From the NCBI GenBank assembly GCA_001724275.1, contig MEDZ01000016.1, positions 1-64,000 on the forward strand: a stretch of 64,000 bases of DNA, in the 5' to 3' direction. This DNA is from Gemmatimonadetes bacterium SCN 70-22. Lineage in GTDB: Bacteria > Gemmatimonadota > Gemmatimonadetes > Gemmatimonadales > Gemmatimonadaceae. Every line of letters starts with the position of its first letter. The stretch's first letter is position 1. This document shows positions 34,550-45,100 of the stretch, piece by piece. Position numbers and translations under genes: made by a program. The notes below the pieces were generated by a model that saw only the letters and a program-made list of their open reading frames with translations, was not told where the DNA came from and searched no databases.

Positions 34550-36469
34550 GTGAGGGCGCGCGAGCGGGTGCAACGCTGGTGGACGCGGGCGATCATCCCC
34601 AGCGTCCCCTCGCTCCTGTTCACCGTCCTGCTGGTCGCGATGATGGGGGCCTCCCTCCTCGCGGGGCGGCAGATGGCGCGCAGCCGCGAGAGCCATCGCC
34701 GCGCCACCGACGAGGCGCTCACCGAGTACGCGACGTTCGCCGCGCGCCTCTTCGGGGAGCGTGTCTTCGCCGCCAGCAGCTCCGAGCGCACGCGTGCCTC
34801 GGCGGCGGTGATGGCGGCGCCGCCGCGCCCGCCCACCACGGTGACGCTCGCGGACTACGCGACCACGGTGCGCGACGTCCTGGCCGGCGACGACTACGAC
34901 ATGGACGGCGACTCGCTGGCCGGCTACTTCCGCCTGGGCAACCAGCGCGGCGCCCGCTTCGAGGCGCTGGGGGCGACGCTCCGCCCCGAGGTGCGGGCGC
35001 AGGTGGACAGCGTGCTCGCCGACATCGACCCCTCGTTCCTCGACCGGAACGAGACGACGCAGCGCCACCGCCTCGTGAACGGAGAGCCGATGACGGTCGT
35101 GGTCGCGCTCCATCGCGACACCGCCGGCAAGGTCCTCACCTGGTTCGGCTACACCTTCTCGCGCGTCCGGCACTGGAAGGTGAGCGGCGACGCGCTCCTG
35201 GCGCGGCAGCCGCTCCTCCCCCCGTCGCTCATCGACCCCAGCTGGCGCTACGACGACCGGTACTCCACCGACTCGCTCATCGCGATCTCGGTCTTCACCC
35301 CGCAGGGGCAGGAGCTGTACCGGTCGAAGCGGGCGTTCGCCTCCAACGTCTCGGGAACGTTCGTGTTCCGGACCGTCCCCGGGGGGATCCGGGTGGTGGC
35401 GACGTTGCACCCGCGGCTGGTCGAGACGGTGCGCAATCGGTTTCGCGCCAACCAGCGCAACGTGATCGCCTTCACCTACGACCGGGACGGGAACAAGCGC
35501 CTCGGCTTCGAGATCCCGATCGAGACCCTCCTCCCCACCCTCACCATCCTGCTCGCCCTCGTGGTGGTGGTGCACCTGTGGCGCGAGCGGTCGCTGGTGC
35601 GGGCGCGGCGCGACTTCGTGGCCTCGGTGTCGCACGAGCTGCGCACCCCGCTGGCGCAGATCCGGATGTTCACCGAGACGTTGCAGCTGGGACGCGAGCG
35701 CGACGCCGAGGAGCGGCAGCGGTGGCTCAACATCATCTCGCGCGAGGCGCGGCGCCTGGGCGACCTGGTGGAGAACATCCTCCTCTTCTCGCACATCGAC
35801 GCCGACCGCGCCAAGCTGGAGACGGAGCGCACCGACCTGGGGGAGCTGATCGAGGAGGTGGTGGAGGGGTACGTGCAGATCGCCGAGCAGCGGGGGATGC
35901 GCATCCTGGCCGACGCGCCGTCGCGCATCTTTTCCATGGTGGACCCGCGGGCGATGCGGCAGATCATCGTGAACCTCCTCGACAACGCCCTCAAGTACGG
36001 CCCGGCGGGGCAGACGGTGAGCCTCGAGCTGGAGCGGATCGGGAGCGTGGCACGCATCACGGTGAGCGACCAGGGGCCGGGGATCCCGGCCGCCGACCGC
36101 AAGCGGATGTGGGAGCCGTTCGTGCGCCTGGGGAAGGATGCCGGGACGACGCTGGGGAGCGGGATCGGGCTGGCGGTGGTGCGGGGGCTGGTGGAGCAGC
36201 ACGGGGCGACGATCGCGCTGCACGACGCGCCCGAGGGCGGGGCGCAGTTCGTCCTCGAGTTCCAGGTGAGCGAGAGCGCGGCGGGGTTGCCGCCGCGGGC
36301 GACGGGGGAGTTCCGGGCGCCGCGGCTGTCGGCGAGCGGGACGCTGATTTCGGGGACGCATACGGCGGCGAAGCGGCCGGTGATCCTGTCGCCGGAGAGG
36401 TCGGGGGAGTTCGCGGCGGCTGACCCGGGTGACGTGATGAGGCAGGAAGGGGAACGCCCGGCGGAGTAA
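34550..36469 (+). CDS. Membrane sensor histidine kinase
   Basis: A 639-residue kinase starting at GTG four bases after the response regulator. An N-terminal membrane helix at about 18-38 (SVPSLLFTVLLVAMMGASLLAG) is followed by a large extracytoplasmic sensing region of about 290 residues, then a second helix near 330-345 (ILLALVVVVHLW), the HisKA domain with His in SHELRTPLAQIRMF near 361, and the HATPase domain with NLLDNALKYG and DQGPGIPAADR. The C-terminal 50 residues are low-complexity. The sensing region is not recognised as PAS or CHASE. It phosphorylates the adjacent response regulator, by operon logic. Confidence 0.93.
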   Translation: MRARERVQRWWTRAIIPSVPSLLFTVLLVAMMGASLLAGRQMARSRESHRRATDEALTEYATFAARLFGERVFAASSSERTRASAAVMAAPPRPPTTVTLADYATTVRDVLAGDDYDMDGDSLAGYFRLGNQRGARFEALGATLRPEVRAQVDSVLADIDPSFLDRNETTQRHRLVNGEPMTVVVALHRDTAGKVLTWFGYTFSRVRHWKVSGDALLARQPLLPPSLIDPSWRYDDRYSTDSLIAISVFTPQGQELYRSKRAFASNVSGTFVFRTVPGGIRVVATLHPRLVETVRNRFRANQRNVIAFTYDRDGNKRLGFEIPIETLLPTLTILLALVVVVHLWRERSLVRARRDFVASVSHELRTPLAQIRMFTETLQLGRERDAEERQRWLNIISREARRLGDLVENILLFSHIDADRAKLETERTDLGELIEEVVEGYVQIAEQRGMRILADAPSRIFSMVDPRAMRQIIVNLLDNALKYGPAGQTVSLELERIGSVARITVSDQGPGIPAADRKRMWEPFVRLGKDAGTTLGSGIGLAVVRGLVEQHGATIALHDAPEGGAQFVLEFQVSESAAGLPPRATGEFRAPRLSASGTLISGTHTAAKRPVILSPERSGEFAAADPGDVMRQEGERPAE

Positions 36470-36480
36470 CGCGTCGCGCG

Positions 36481-37347
36481 CTACTCCGCGACAGGAAAGA
36501 AGTCGCGCAGGTCGCTCATGAAGCGCTGGATTGCGTCGAGCGTGGGATGATCACCGTGGGCTCTCGCCTGCTCGACGAGTGAAATCGCGCCCATCGCGTT
36601 CACGTCCGCAAAGTGAGTGGAGACGATCCGCGCCGCCTCGCGTACCACGGGATGCTCGCCGTGCTGGCGGGCCAGTGCGTGCACCTCCGCGTGCTCGGCC
36701 GGCGACATGCCCGCCCAGATCACATAGAGATCGAACGCGTGGTACTTCTGCTTCGTGTCGTTGGCCTTCTGCAGTCGATCACGCAGGGCGAAGAGCTTCA
36801 GGAGCAGGAACGCGAAAGCGTGCGGGATCAGGACATCGACGTCGCCGTCCGAGTCCCCGATGTTGATGCGGTGCGTCGCGTGCGTGAGCGCAAACGCCTC
36901 CTCGGTGAGATACGCGTGCAGCCCCGATCCCTTTCTCGGAGAGACGCGCGGCGTGCGGACGTTCACGCGAGGGCGCAGCGATTCCGGAATGGGACCCGAC
37001 AGGAGGTCGATGCCGATTTCGCGCGGCTGGCCGTGGATCTCGACGGTCCGCATGAACTGGAAGTACTTCGCGTTGGGTCGTGGCGAGTAGCCCAGTGCGT
37101 CGATGGCGGTGCGAACGGCCTTCGTCTTGTCGCCGTCCGTGATGACATCGGTGGAGAGAAAGCAGTCGATGTCGCCGGTGCTGCGCGATTGAAGGCGCAC
37201 CGTCTCCACGGGTTCGGCTCCTCGCCCTGCCATCATGCGTGTGCGCAGCAGGAGTCCGAAGCCTCCGCCGACGGTCAGCGTAATGCCGTCGGCGGCCAGT
37301 GCGCGCGCCAACGCCCGCAAATCGTCGAGGAGCGGGTCGGAGGTCAT
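36481..37347 (-). CDS. AbiEii-like nucleotidyltransferase (probable toxin)
   Basis: A 288-residue protein of the nucleotidyltransferase fold. The key site is GGGFGLLLRTR near residue 27 followed by RSTGDIDCFLS, giving the Asp-x-Asp metal site typical of AbiEii/type IV toxins; later segments are helical. In type IV toxin-antitoxin systems AbiEii transfers nucleotides and AbiEi antitoxin represses the operon. Here the start codon overlaps the stop of the upstream AbiEi-like gene by four bases, so the antitoxin is made first. The similarity is partial, hence moderate confidence. Confidence 0.75.
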   Translation of the reverse strand: MTSDPLLDDLRALARALAADGITLTVGGGFGLLLRTRMMAGRGAEPVETVRLQSRSTGDIDCFLSTDVITDGDKTKAVRTAIDALGYSPRPNAKYFQFMRTVEIHGQPREIGIDLLSGPIPESLRPRVNVRTPRVSPRKGSGLHAYLTEEAFALTHATHRINIGDSDGDVDVLIPHAFAFLLLKLFALRDRLQKANDTKQKYHAFDLYVIWAGMSPAEHAEVHALARQHGEHPVVREAARIVSTHFADVNAMGAISLVEQARAHGDHPTLDAIQRFMSDLRDFFPVAE

Positions 37348-38447
37348 GCGAACTTGAAGGCGAGCAAGTCATCGCGAATCGGTGCCGCCGCTTGCTCGGC
37401 GCGCTTGCCCCCCTTCGCCAGTTCCAGGTACACCTGCAGCGGCGACGCCCAGTAGGTGCCATTCGCTAGTACACGACCGAGGTACACCGAGAGATCGTCC
37501 GTCTCGACAATCTCCACGTCCGGGAATCGCGCCGATTCGTCCACCGGCACGCCGTCCATCAACGCATTGAGGGACGTGGTATAGATGCGCTGAGCCTGAA
37601 TGGCCGATGGATAGATCGTGTAGCGCTCCGGTGCGTCGATCGCGTACGCGGGGGCCGAACGCGAGGCCCATTCCTGCAAGCGAGTTCGCAACGCGTCCGG
37701 GCTCGACACCTTGCCGCGCAGGACGCGTTGCTCGACCGGCGACCGATAGTTGGCCACGAGGTTGTCGAGCAGACGCGAGGGTTGGATGACCCGAATGGTT
37801 CCGCCCTCGCGGACGACAAGCAGCTCCTCCTCCAACGAGGTGAGCACCTTGGAGACGGTCGGGAGGGTCACGCCGGCCGCGTCGCCCAGCTCGTTGGCCA
37901 TCGCGGTGGCTGACGGGTACTCCCCCTTGAGCATCAACGCTCGGCACACCAGGGCACTCTTGCCGCGATAGATGTTCTTGATCGTCGCGCTCGCGGGAAA
38001 TCGGTTGGGTGCCCCGCTGCGGATCACGAGCCACCGCCCCGGAACCGTGATCGCCATGTTGCCCGAGAGATCGACGGCGCTGATCCCCTCCTCCGCCAGT
38101 CGCTCCAGCAGCTCCGGCTTGAGGTAGGGTGCGACAACCAGCGGGCGTAGGTCTGCCGACGCGCCGAGATAGCGTCGCAACTGCATGATCGCCGCCTCCA
38201 CCTGCCGAGGCGTCCCGGGGGCCTTGTACTCGACCGCGAAGCGCTCCCCCGATCCACTCCAGCTGAGCGTGACTATGGCGTCGATCTGTGACTGCCCGCC
38301 ACCGCCCCCCTCCCGGACGGTGCGCACGGTAGGGACGGGCTCCAATCGGACGACGAATGGCGGGATCGGCCACCGAACACCAAGTCCTTCAAGGACTTCG
38401 CGCTCATTGGGCACTCGTGATTCTGGCCGTACCGCTGGGGATGACAT
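37344..38447 (-). CDS. AbiEi-like transcriptional antitoxin
   Basis: A 367-residue protein. Residues 1-120 form a domain with an FAVEYKAPGTPRQV segment, which resembles a nuclease-like or AbiEi N-terminal fold. A winged-helix segment at about 175-220 (ATAMANELGDAAGVTLPTVSKVLTSLEEELL) should bind DNA. It is followed by an AbiEi-like C-terminal region (YTIYPSAIQAQRIYTTSLNALMDG). It overlaps the toxin-like gene by ATGA. The A+T-rich upstream region carries the dyad at 38466-38517, a likely autoregulatory site. The start at ATG 38447 is preferred over the upstream ATG at 38495 because that one lies within the dyad region. Confidence 0.75.
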   Translation of the reverse strand: MSSPAVRPESRVPNEREVLEGLGVRWPIPPFVVRLEPVPTVRTVREGGGGGQSQIDAIVTLSWSGSGERFAVEYKAPGTPRQVEAAIMQLRRYLGASADLRPLVVAPYLKPELLERLAEEGISAVDLSGNMAITVPGRWLVIRSGAPNRFPASATIKNIYRGKSALVCRALMLKGEYPSATAMANELGDAAGVTLPTVSKVLTSLEEELLVVREGGTIRVIQPSRLLDNLVANYRSPVEQRVLRGKVSSPDALRTRLQEWASRSAPAYAIDAPERYTIYPSAIQAQRIYTTSLNALMDGVPVDESARFPDVEIVETDDLSVYLGRVLANGTYWASPLQVYLELAKGGKRAEQAAAPIRDDLLAFKFA

Positions 38448-38465
38448 TGAAGTGCCGCGATCGAG

Positions 38466-38517
38466 TTTCCTGAAATCGTGCTGTTTCTTGAACAAGAAAA
38501 TAAGTAATTTCAGGAAA
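38466..38517. promoter_or_regulatory. Nested dyad operator upstream of the AbiE-like pair
   Basis: An 11-bp perfect inverted repeat (TTTCCTGAAAT at 38466-38476, ATTTCAGGAAA at 38507-38517) encloses a second inverted repeat (TTTCTTG AA CAAGAAA, 38484-38499). Both share exactly the same axis of symmetry (38491/38492). A further TTTCT/AGAAA pair lies near 38538-38553. The region is unusually A+T-rich for this genome and directly precedes the antitoxin gene. Confidence 0.6.
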
Positions 38518-38626
38518 TATTGCCAGTTTTGCCAAGTTTCTGGTATAAGAAATGACGCGGAATCAGGAAAGTGCGCGTCCTTACCGAGTAAGGACGCCCG
38601 GCCAATTCAGCCGTCCGCGTCCATCC

Positions 38627-41600
38627 TCACGACGCCCGGGCCAAGGCTCCGTACCGGCCCTCCGCGTCTCGCCCGACCTCGCCCATCAGCTCCAGGGTCT
38701 CGAGGTGGCGCTCCACGTTGGGGCGTACTCCCCCGAGAAACGCGCCAACGGCCTCATCGACGGTAAGGGCGCGCTGCGACACGAGGGCGCTCACCGCCGC
38801 GAGTTGCTCCACCGCGCTCGCGGGCCATGGCCGGGTGGGCTCGGCAGCGGCAGTGCGGAGGCCACCGGCTTCGAGCTCGTTCGCGCCACTCCGAGCGCCG
38901 ACCGCCAACTCGGCGGTGGTCGCTAAGCCGGCCGACGCCGCGTCCGGGGCGAATCGCGGGATCTGGTACTCGGGGCGCAGCCACCGGATGATGCCGCGTC
39001 TTTCCTCCTCCACGCGTTCGTCGTGGAGGGCGACGAGGCGTTCGAGGATCTCCTCGCGCGGCATGGGCCACGGCCAGCCGTAGGCTTGGGCGACGAGGGC
39101 GTCGAGCTCGTCGTGCAGGTCGCGGAGGACGCCGCAGGCGGCGAGCTCGTGGATGGTGCGCTCCTTCGGGGTGAGCGCTTCGCCCGAGCGCAGCTTCTCG
39201 ACGACGTTGTACATCCCGGTCATGGTGACGCGCTCATCGCGGGCGAGGGCGTCCTTGCGATGGGTGTCGAGGCGCTCGGCGAGGGCGGCGATGCGGGTGC
39301 GGAGGTCGTGAGGTGGATCGGGGAAGGGGAAGGGGTCGAAGCAGAGTGACTTGTTGTATCGCGGTCGGTCCTCGAGTTGAGAGCCGGCCGAAAACGACCA
39401 TTCGAGGTGGATACTCGAGGAGAGAACGCCCAAAAGAAAATCGTCGTCAGCGCCCACTGCGACCAACGTGTCATCGGGCGCCACTCGGGCGTCGATCAAG
39501 GTCGCGAGCCGGTGCTTCGACGTGTACGGTACCACGATGAAGCGGCGAAGACCATGCAGTGCGCTTCGTAGCGTCTTCCGAGGTTCTCCGTAGCGCCACC
39601 AAAGGTCGCGATATGCCTTTCGTTTATTGTTCCGTCGCTCTGGAAGAACCCGATCGTGGGCAATCTGGTACGCCATCGGAAAAGCTCGAGCTTCTTCGAG
39701 AGACATCAGTGCGAAGTCGATCGAAAAAGCTCCTCTGGTCAATTGCGTCACATCACGGGCTGTCAGGAATGGGCGAACGACCAGCTCGTACCCCGGCTCA
39801 CTGAGCAACCGATAGGCCTCGGCAGGAGTGAGAAGGAACCCACGAGCCTGTGGGCTGAACCCTTGGCTCGCTATACCGGCGTTCGCCAGTAGGGGAGTCG
39901 ATGCGGCGGACGCGACATTCGCATGTGCTGTCAGGTCGTCATTCAAGCGATCCACCCGAAGGGTTCGGACGACGGCCGCTGCATCGTCAACCTCTACGAG
40001 CGTAACTCCGTCATCGCTCACCTTCCCGAGCACCGTAATCGCGACGCGAACCGCGGCCCCTTCCACATCGTCCACCCACGGATGATCTGCGACGGCCCAT
40101 CGAACGATCGCTCCGGACGCGGCGGCCTTTCGAACGACAGACCGATTCGACGCCTGCGTGATGCTGTTGGTCGTGATGAGACCAGTGCGTTCGACGACTC
40201 CTATCGAGACTAGCTGAGCGCACTTGTGCCACCAGTACATCACCAGATCTGCACCTTCAGGAACATCCGCGTACGTCGAACGAAGTGCCTCCACATACCC
40301 ATCCCCCAGCGCCCCCCGCATCCGTTTGTTCCCGATATACGGCGGATTCCCCACAATGAAATCCGCCTTCGGCCACTCCGCCGGTCTCGCCCCCACATAC
40401 TCGTAGTACGGGAGCTTGGCCTCCGGATCCGGCACCAGCTCCCCCGTCACCGGATGCCTGACACGCGGCGTCGGGTCGGGACGGTCCTTCTCCGGCCGGT
40501 GCACGATCTCGTCCCACGCCAGTACTGCGTCGCGACACTCCAGCGTCCCCGTATCCTCCAGGATCGGCGTCGGCGGCGTGCGGCCACCGTGCGTGTCGCG
40601 CCAGAACTGGTGATAGCCGATCCACAACGTCAACTCGGCAATCTCCCGCGCCCACGGCTTGATCTCGATCCCGTGGAACTGACGGGGATGCACCTCGTCG
40701 AGTACAAGCCCGCCTTGGCCTTCGGAGAGGCGCTGAATTTCGTTGAGCACCTCCAACTCGATGCGCTTCACGGCCGCCAGCGTCACGTACAGGAAGTTCC
40801 CGCTCCCGCACGCCGGATCGAGGAAGTGCAGTGAGCGCAGCCACTCGTGGTACGCGCGCAGCTCGAGTCGGGCTTTCTCGCGGTCCCGCTTCCTCCCCGA
40901 CGCCTCCAGCTGCAGCACCGCCGCCTGCACGGCAGTCCACCGCTCGCGGAGCGGCTCGAGCACGGTCGGCTCGATCAGGCGCTCGATGTACTCGCGCGGC
41001 GTGTACTCTGCCCCGAGTCGATGGCGCTCGGCAGGGTCGAGCGCACGCACCAGCAGCGTCCCGAAGATGCTCGGCTCCACGCGCGACCAGTCGAAGCGTG
41101 CCGCCTCGATGAGGAGACTGACCTCCCTCGGCTCCAGCGGGAGCGCCTCGACGAACTGGAAGAAATGCCCATTGAAGCGCGACAGCTGCTCGGCGCCATA
41201 CATCCCCCCTTCGTCCATCGTCTTCCAGAGAAGAGCCAGGGCGCGCGACACATGGCCGGCCCCCCCGGCGTTGAGCCCGACCTCGAGCGTCCGCTGGAAA
41301 ATCCCGGTGGGAAGGAGGCCCACGTCTTCGGCGAAGCAGGAGAAGACGCAGCGCATCAGGAAGCGCGCGACGCGTTCCTGGTCGCCGAGGCGATCCTCCA
41401 GCGTGGCCGCGAGCTCGGCCAGCTTCCCCGCAATCTCCCTGGTCACGGCCTGCGCGCGTCCGCGCGGATCGCGCACCTCCGGCTGCTCGAAGATGTCGCA
41501 CAAGAGGGCGATGTCTTCGGGGCGGGTGTGCAGTGTGGCGAGGTTGATGCGCTTGCCGGCCGCGAAGTCACCGTATCGTCCACTCCAGCGATCCCACACC

Positions 41601-41998
41601 ATGAGGTGTCGCGGGAGGTCGAGCACCATCAGATACGGCGGCGGGTTACCAGAAACGTGCGCGACGTAGGTGCGCACCTGGCCGAAGGCGCGCCGCATCC
41701 GGTTGTCGTCGGCACTGGCGTGGCCCGTCGCCTTCCCTTCGAGGGCAAAGTGGCCGGCGCGATAGCAGTCGATCCTGTTGTTCGCGAGGTTGCCGTCGCG
41801 GTCGATGACGTGGACCGGGTACTCGAAGCGGTAGTCGTCGGTGGGGGGCGTGGGCGCGGTGACGCCGAGCGCCTGGCACAGGTCGAGGATGAACCCCTGC
41901 AGCGCCGCCTGCTCGGTCGCCGCCCCTCCCTCCCAACGCCCCATCATCGCTGCAAGCCGACCGGCGATTGCCGCGACGTCCCATTGCCGTGGTGTCAT
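38627..41998 (-). CDS. MmeI-like type IIL/IIG restriction-modification enzyme
   Basis: A 1123-residue single-chain enzyme. The N-terminal domain carries a PD-ExK nuclease site with Asp at about 77 (RIDCYRAG) and Glu/Lys at about 87/89 (ALEGKA). A helical linker follows. The adenine methyltransferase has motif I DPACGSGNFLYVT near residue 393 and motif IV NPPYIGNKRMR near 550, i.e. an N6-adenine type NPPY. A target-recognition domain occupies about 680-850 (LVVRPFLTARDV; TSKHRLATLI; NKSLCFDPFPFPDP), and a C-terminal helical part extends to 1123. This order matches MmeI-type enzymes in which one protein both methylates and cuts. The start was taken at ATG 41998; the longer frame starts with TTG. 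It is 180 bp upstream of the AbiE-like pair in the same direction. Confidence 0.88.
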   Translation of the reverse strand: MTPRQWDVAAIAGRLAAMMGRWEGGAATEQAALQGFILDLCQALGVTAPTPPTDDYRFEYPVHVIDRDGNLANNRIDCYRAGHFALEGKATGHASADDNRMRRAFGQVRTYVAHVSGNPPPYLMVLDLPRHLMVWDRWSGRYGDFAAGKRINLATLHTRPEDIALLCDIFEQPEVRDPRGRAQAVTREIAGKLAELAATLEDRLGDQERVARFLMRCVFSCFAEDVGLLPTGIFQRTLEVGLNAGGAGHVSRALALLWKTMDEGGMYGAEQLSRFNGHFFQFVEALPLEPREVSLLIEAARFDWSRVEPSIFGTLLVRALDPAERHRLGAEYTPREYIERLIEPTVLEPLRERWTAVQAAVLQLEASGRKRDREKARLELRAYHEWLRSLHFLDPACGSGNFLYVTLAAVKRIELEVLNEIQRLSEGQGGLVLDEVHPRQFHGIEIKPWAREIAELTLWIGYHQFWRDTHGGRTPPTPILEDTGTLECRDAVLAWDEIVHRPEKDRPDPTPRVRHPVTGELVPDPEAKLPYYEYVGARPAEWPKADFIVGNPPYIGNKRMRGALGDGYVEALRSTYADVPEGADLVMYWWHKCAQLVSIGVVERTGLITTNSITQASNRSVVRKAAASGAIVRWAVADHPWVDDVEGAAVRVAITVLGKVSDDGVTLVEVDDAAAVVRTLRVDRLNDDLTAHANVASAASTPLLANAGIASQGFSPQARGFLLTPAEAYRLLSEPGYELVVRPFLTARDVTQLTRGAFSIDFALMSLEEARAFPMAYQIAHDRVLPERRNNKRKAYRDLWWRYGEPRKTLRSALHGLRRFIVVPYTSKHRLATLIDARVAPDDTLVAVGADDDFLLGVLSSSIHLEWSFSAGSQLEDRPRYNKSLCFDPFPFPDPPHDLRTRIAALAERLDTHRKDALARDERVTMTGMYNVVEKLRSGEALTPKERTIHELAACGVLRDLHDELDALVAQAYGWPWPMPREEILERLVALHDERVEEERRGIIRWLRPEYQIPRFAPDAASAGLATTAELAVGARSGANELEAGGLRTAAAEPTRPWPASAVEQLAAVSALVSQRALTVDEAVGAFLGGVRPNVERHLETLELMGEVGRDAEGRYGALARAS

Positions 41999-42166
41999 GG
42001 CCGGCAAAGTACGGAACGGCCCTGTCGCTGGCGATAGTGGGGCTCTTTCCGGGGGATTTTGCCCGTACCAGGCGGCGGTGGCGGGACCCTCCCGCTTGCG
42101 CCTCGTCCCGCGCCTCCGGATCTTGGCGCGTTCGCCTCACCTTCCCGAACCATCCGGAGAACGCTG

Positions 42167-45100
42167 ATGTCCCCCCGCCCTCGCCCGCGCCGTCAGGCGT
42201 GGTTTCCGGCCGTGGTCGTCGCCGCCCTGGTGACGCCGCTCGCGGCACTTGGCGCCCAGGTGCGCCCCGCCACTCGCCCCGCAGGGGCGCGTGTCACCGC
42301 GACGCAGCCAGCCCCCACCGCGCCCCTCACCTTCGACTCCACGGTCTTCGGCGCGCTCCGCTGGCGCGAGATGGGGCCGGCGCGCGGCGGACGGTCGGTG
42401 GCGGTGGCCGGGTCGGTGCAGCGCCCTAACGAGTACTGGATGGGGACCACCGGGGGCGGCGTCTTCAAGACGGTCGACGGGGGGCAGAACTGGAGCGCCG
42501 CCAGCGACAAGTACTTCGGCGGGACGATCGGCGCCATCGCCGTCGACCCGCAGGACGCCGACATCGTCTGGGTCGGGGGGGGCGAGACCGACATCCGCGG
42601 CAACACCGCCGGCGGCGACGGGCTCTGGAAAACGACCGATGGCGGAAAGAGCTGGACGATGCTCGGCTTCCGCGAGGAGCACATCGCCGCGATCCGCATC
42701 CACCCCGCGCACAAGGACGTGGCGTGGCTGGCGGTCTTCGGGAATCCGTTCAAGGCCGGGAGCACGCGCGGCGTCTACAAGACGACCGACGGCGGCAAGA
42801 GCTTCACCAAGGTGCTGTTCGTCAACGATTCCACGGGGGCGATCGACATCCAGCTCGATCCGTCGAACCCCGACGTCATCTATGCGGCGACGTGGCAGGC
42901 GTACCGCACGTCATGGTCGCTTTCGTCAGGCGGGATGGGGAGCGGGATCTGGAAGTCGACCGACGGCGGCACCACCTGGGTGTCGCTGACGAAGACGGCC
43001 CGGGGGCTCCCCACGGGGGTGATCGGGAAGATCGGGCTGGCGGTGTCGCCGGCCAAGCCGAGCCGCGTGTGGGCCGTCATCGAGCACGATTCGGGCGGGG
43101 TGTACCGCTCCGACGACGCGGGGGGCTCATGGAGCTACATCAACCGTGACCGCAAGCTGCGGCAGCGCGCCTGGTACTACTCCAACCTGGCCGCCGACCC
43201 CAAGGACACCAACGTCGTCTACGCGCTCAACGTGAGCTTCTATCGCTCGCACGACGGCGGGAAGACGTTCCGCGAGTTCATCAACGTGCCGCACGGCGAC
43301 AACCACGACCTGTGGATCGCCCCCAACGATCCGAAGCGAATGATCGAGGGGAACGACGGCGGCGCCACCGTCAGCACCGACGGCGGGAAGAGCTGGACCG
43401 ACCAGGAGTTCCCGACGGCGCAGATGTACCACGTCGACACGAGCAACGACTATCCGTACATGATCTGCGGCGCGCAGCAGGACAACTCCACGCTGTGCGG
43501 GCCGAGCCGGGGCGAGGGGCGGGTGAACATCTCCGACTGGAAGGACGCCGGCGGCGGCGAGTCGGGGTACGTCACGCCGCACCCCACCAAGCCGGGGATC
43601 GTCTTCGCCGGGAGCTACGGCGGGCTCCTCACGCGCAAGGACCTCAAGACCGGCTTCACGCGCGACGTGACGGTGTACCCGATCAACCCGATGGGGTACT
43701 CGTCGAAGGACATCAAGGTCCGCTTCCAGTGGACCTTCCCGATCGTCTTCTCGCGCCACAATCCCAACGTGCTGTACGCCGCCGGCTCGCGCCTCTTCCG
43801 CTCCACCGATGAAGGGGAGAGCTGGATCGCGGTGTCGCCGGAGCTGGCGCGGCGCGATCCGTCGACGATGGAGGCGTCGGGGGGGCCGATCACCAAGGAC
43901 CAGACGGGGGTGGAGACCTATGCCCTCATCTTCGCCTTCGACGAGTCCCCGGTGCGGCCGGGGGTGCTGTGGGTGGGGACCGACGACGGCCTGGTCTGGA
44001 TCTCGCGCAACAACGGCGTGAGCTGGGAGAACGTGACGCCCAGGGACATCGGCGACTTCACCCGCATCAGCATCATCGAGCCCGGGCATTTCGACGCGGG
44101 GACGGCGTACGTGGCCGCCAACCGCTACCAGCTGGGCGACAAGTCACCGCTCATCTACAAGACCACCGACTACGGCAAGACGTGGGAGAAGATCGTGAAC
44201 GGGATCGCCCCCGATCACTTCCTGCGCGTGGTGCGCGAGGACCCGGTGCGGCGCGGGCTCCTGTTCGCGGGGACGGAGCGCGGCGTGTACGTCTCGTTCG
44301 ACGACGGGCGCAACTGGGCCTCGCTGCGGCGCAACCTCCCGCTGGTCCCGGTGCACGACATCCGCATCAAGGACAACGACGTGATCGCCGCGACGCACGG
44401 GCGGTCGTTCTGGGTGATGGACAACATCTCGGCGCTGCGGCAGCTGACGGCGGACGTGCCGGCGAAGGCGGCGCACTTCTTCAGGCCTAACGACACCTAT
44501 CGCAGCGACTTCGGCGGCGGCTTCTTCGCCCAGCTCATGGAGATGATGGGTGGCGGCGGCGGGGTCGGCGCCAACCCGCCGGGCGGGGCGCTGATGCAGT
44601 ACTACCTCAAGGAGCCCAACCAGAAGGTGACGTTCGAGTTCCTCGATGCGGCCGGGAAGGCGATCGCCGCCTTCACCAGCGACCAGGACCCGGAGACGGC
44701 GGCCGACTCGCTGCGCGTGGAGGCGATGAAGGCGGCGGCCATCGACTCGATGGTGAACAAGGCCGGCTTCACGCGCGACTCGGCCACCAAGGTCGCCACC
44801 GCCCGCTTCAGCGATCCGCGGGCGATGATGCAGATGGTCGACCTGGAGGAGCTCTTCTCCCGCCCGCCGCGCCCGGCCCGGGTGCCGAACAAGGCGGGGA
44901 TGAACAGCTTCGCCTGGAACATGCGCTATCCCGACGCCGTGCGCTTCGACGGGTTGATCATGTGGGCCGCGGGGACGACGGGGCCGGTGGCGCCGCCGGG
45001 GACGTACCGCGTGCGGATGACCGTGGGGGGCGAGGCGCAGTCGCACACCTTCCGCCTGCTGAAGGATCCGCGCTCCGACGCCACGGATGCCGATCTCCAG

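Noticed and set aside
34487-36361. Minus-strand open frame of 624 residues over the histidine kinase gene
   Set aside because: Arg/Pro/His-rich composition and no known motif; the plus-strand frame has clear HisKA and HATPase motifs. It is a high-G+C shadow frame.
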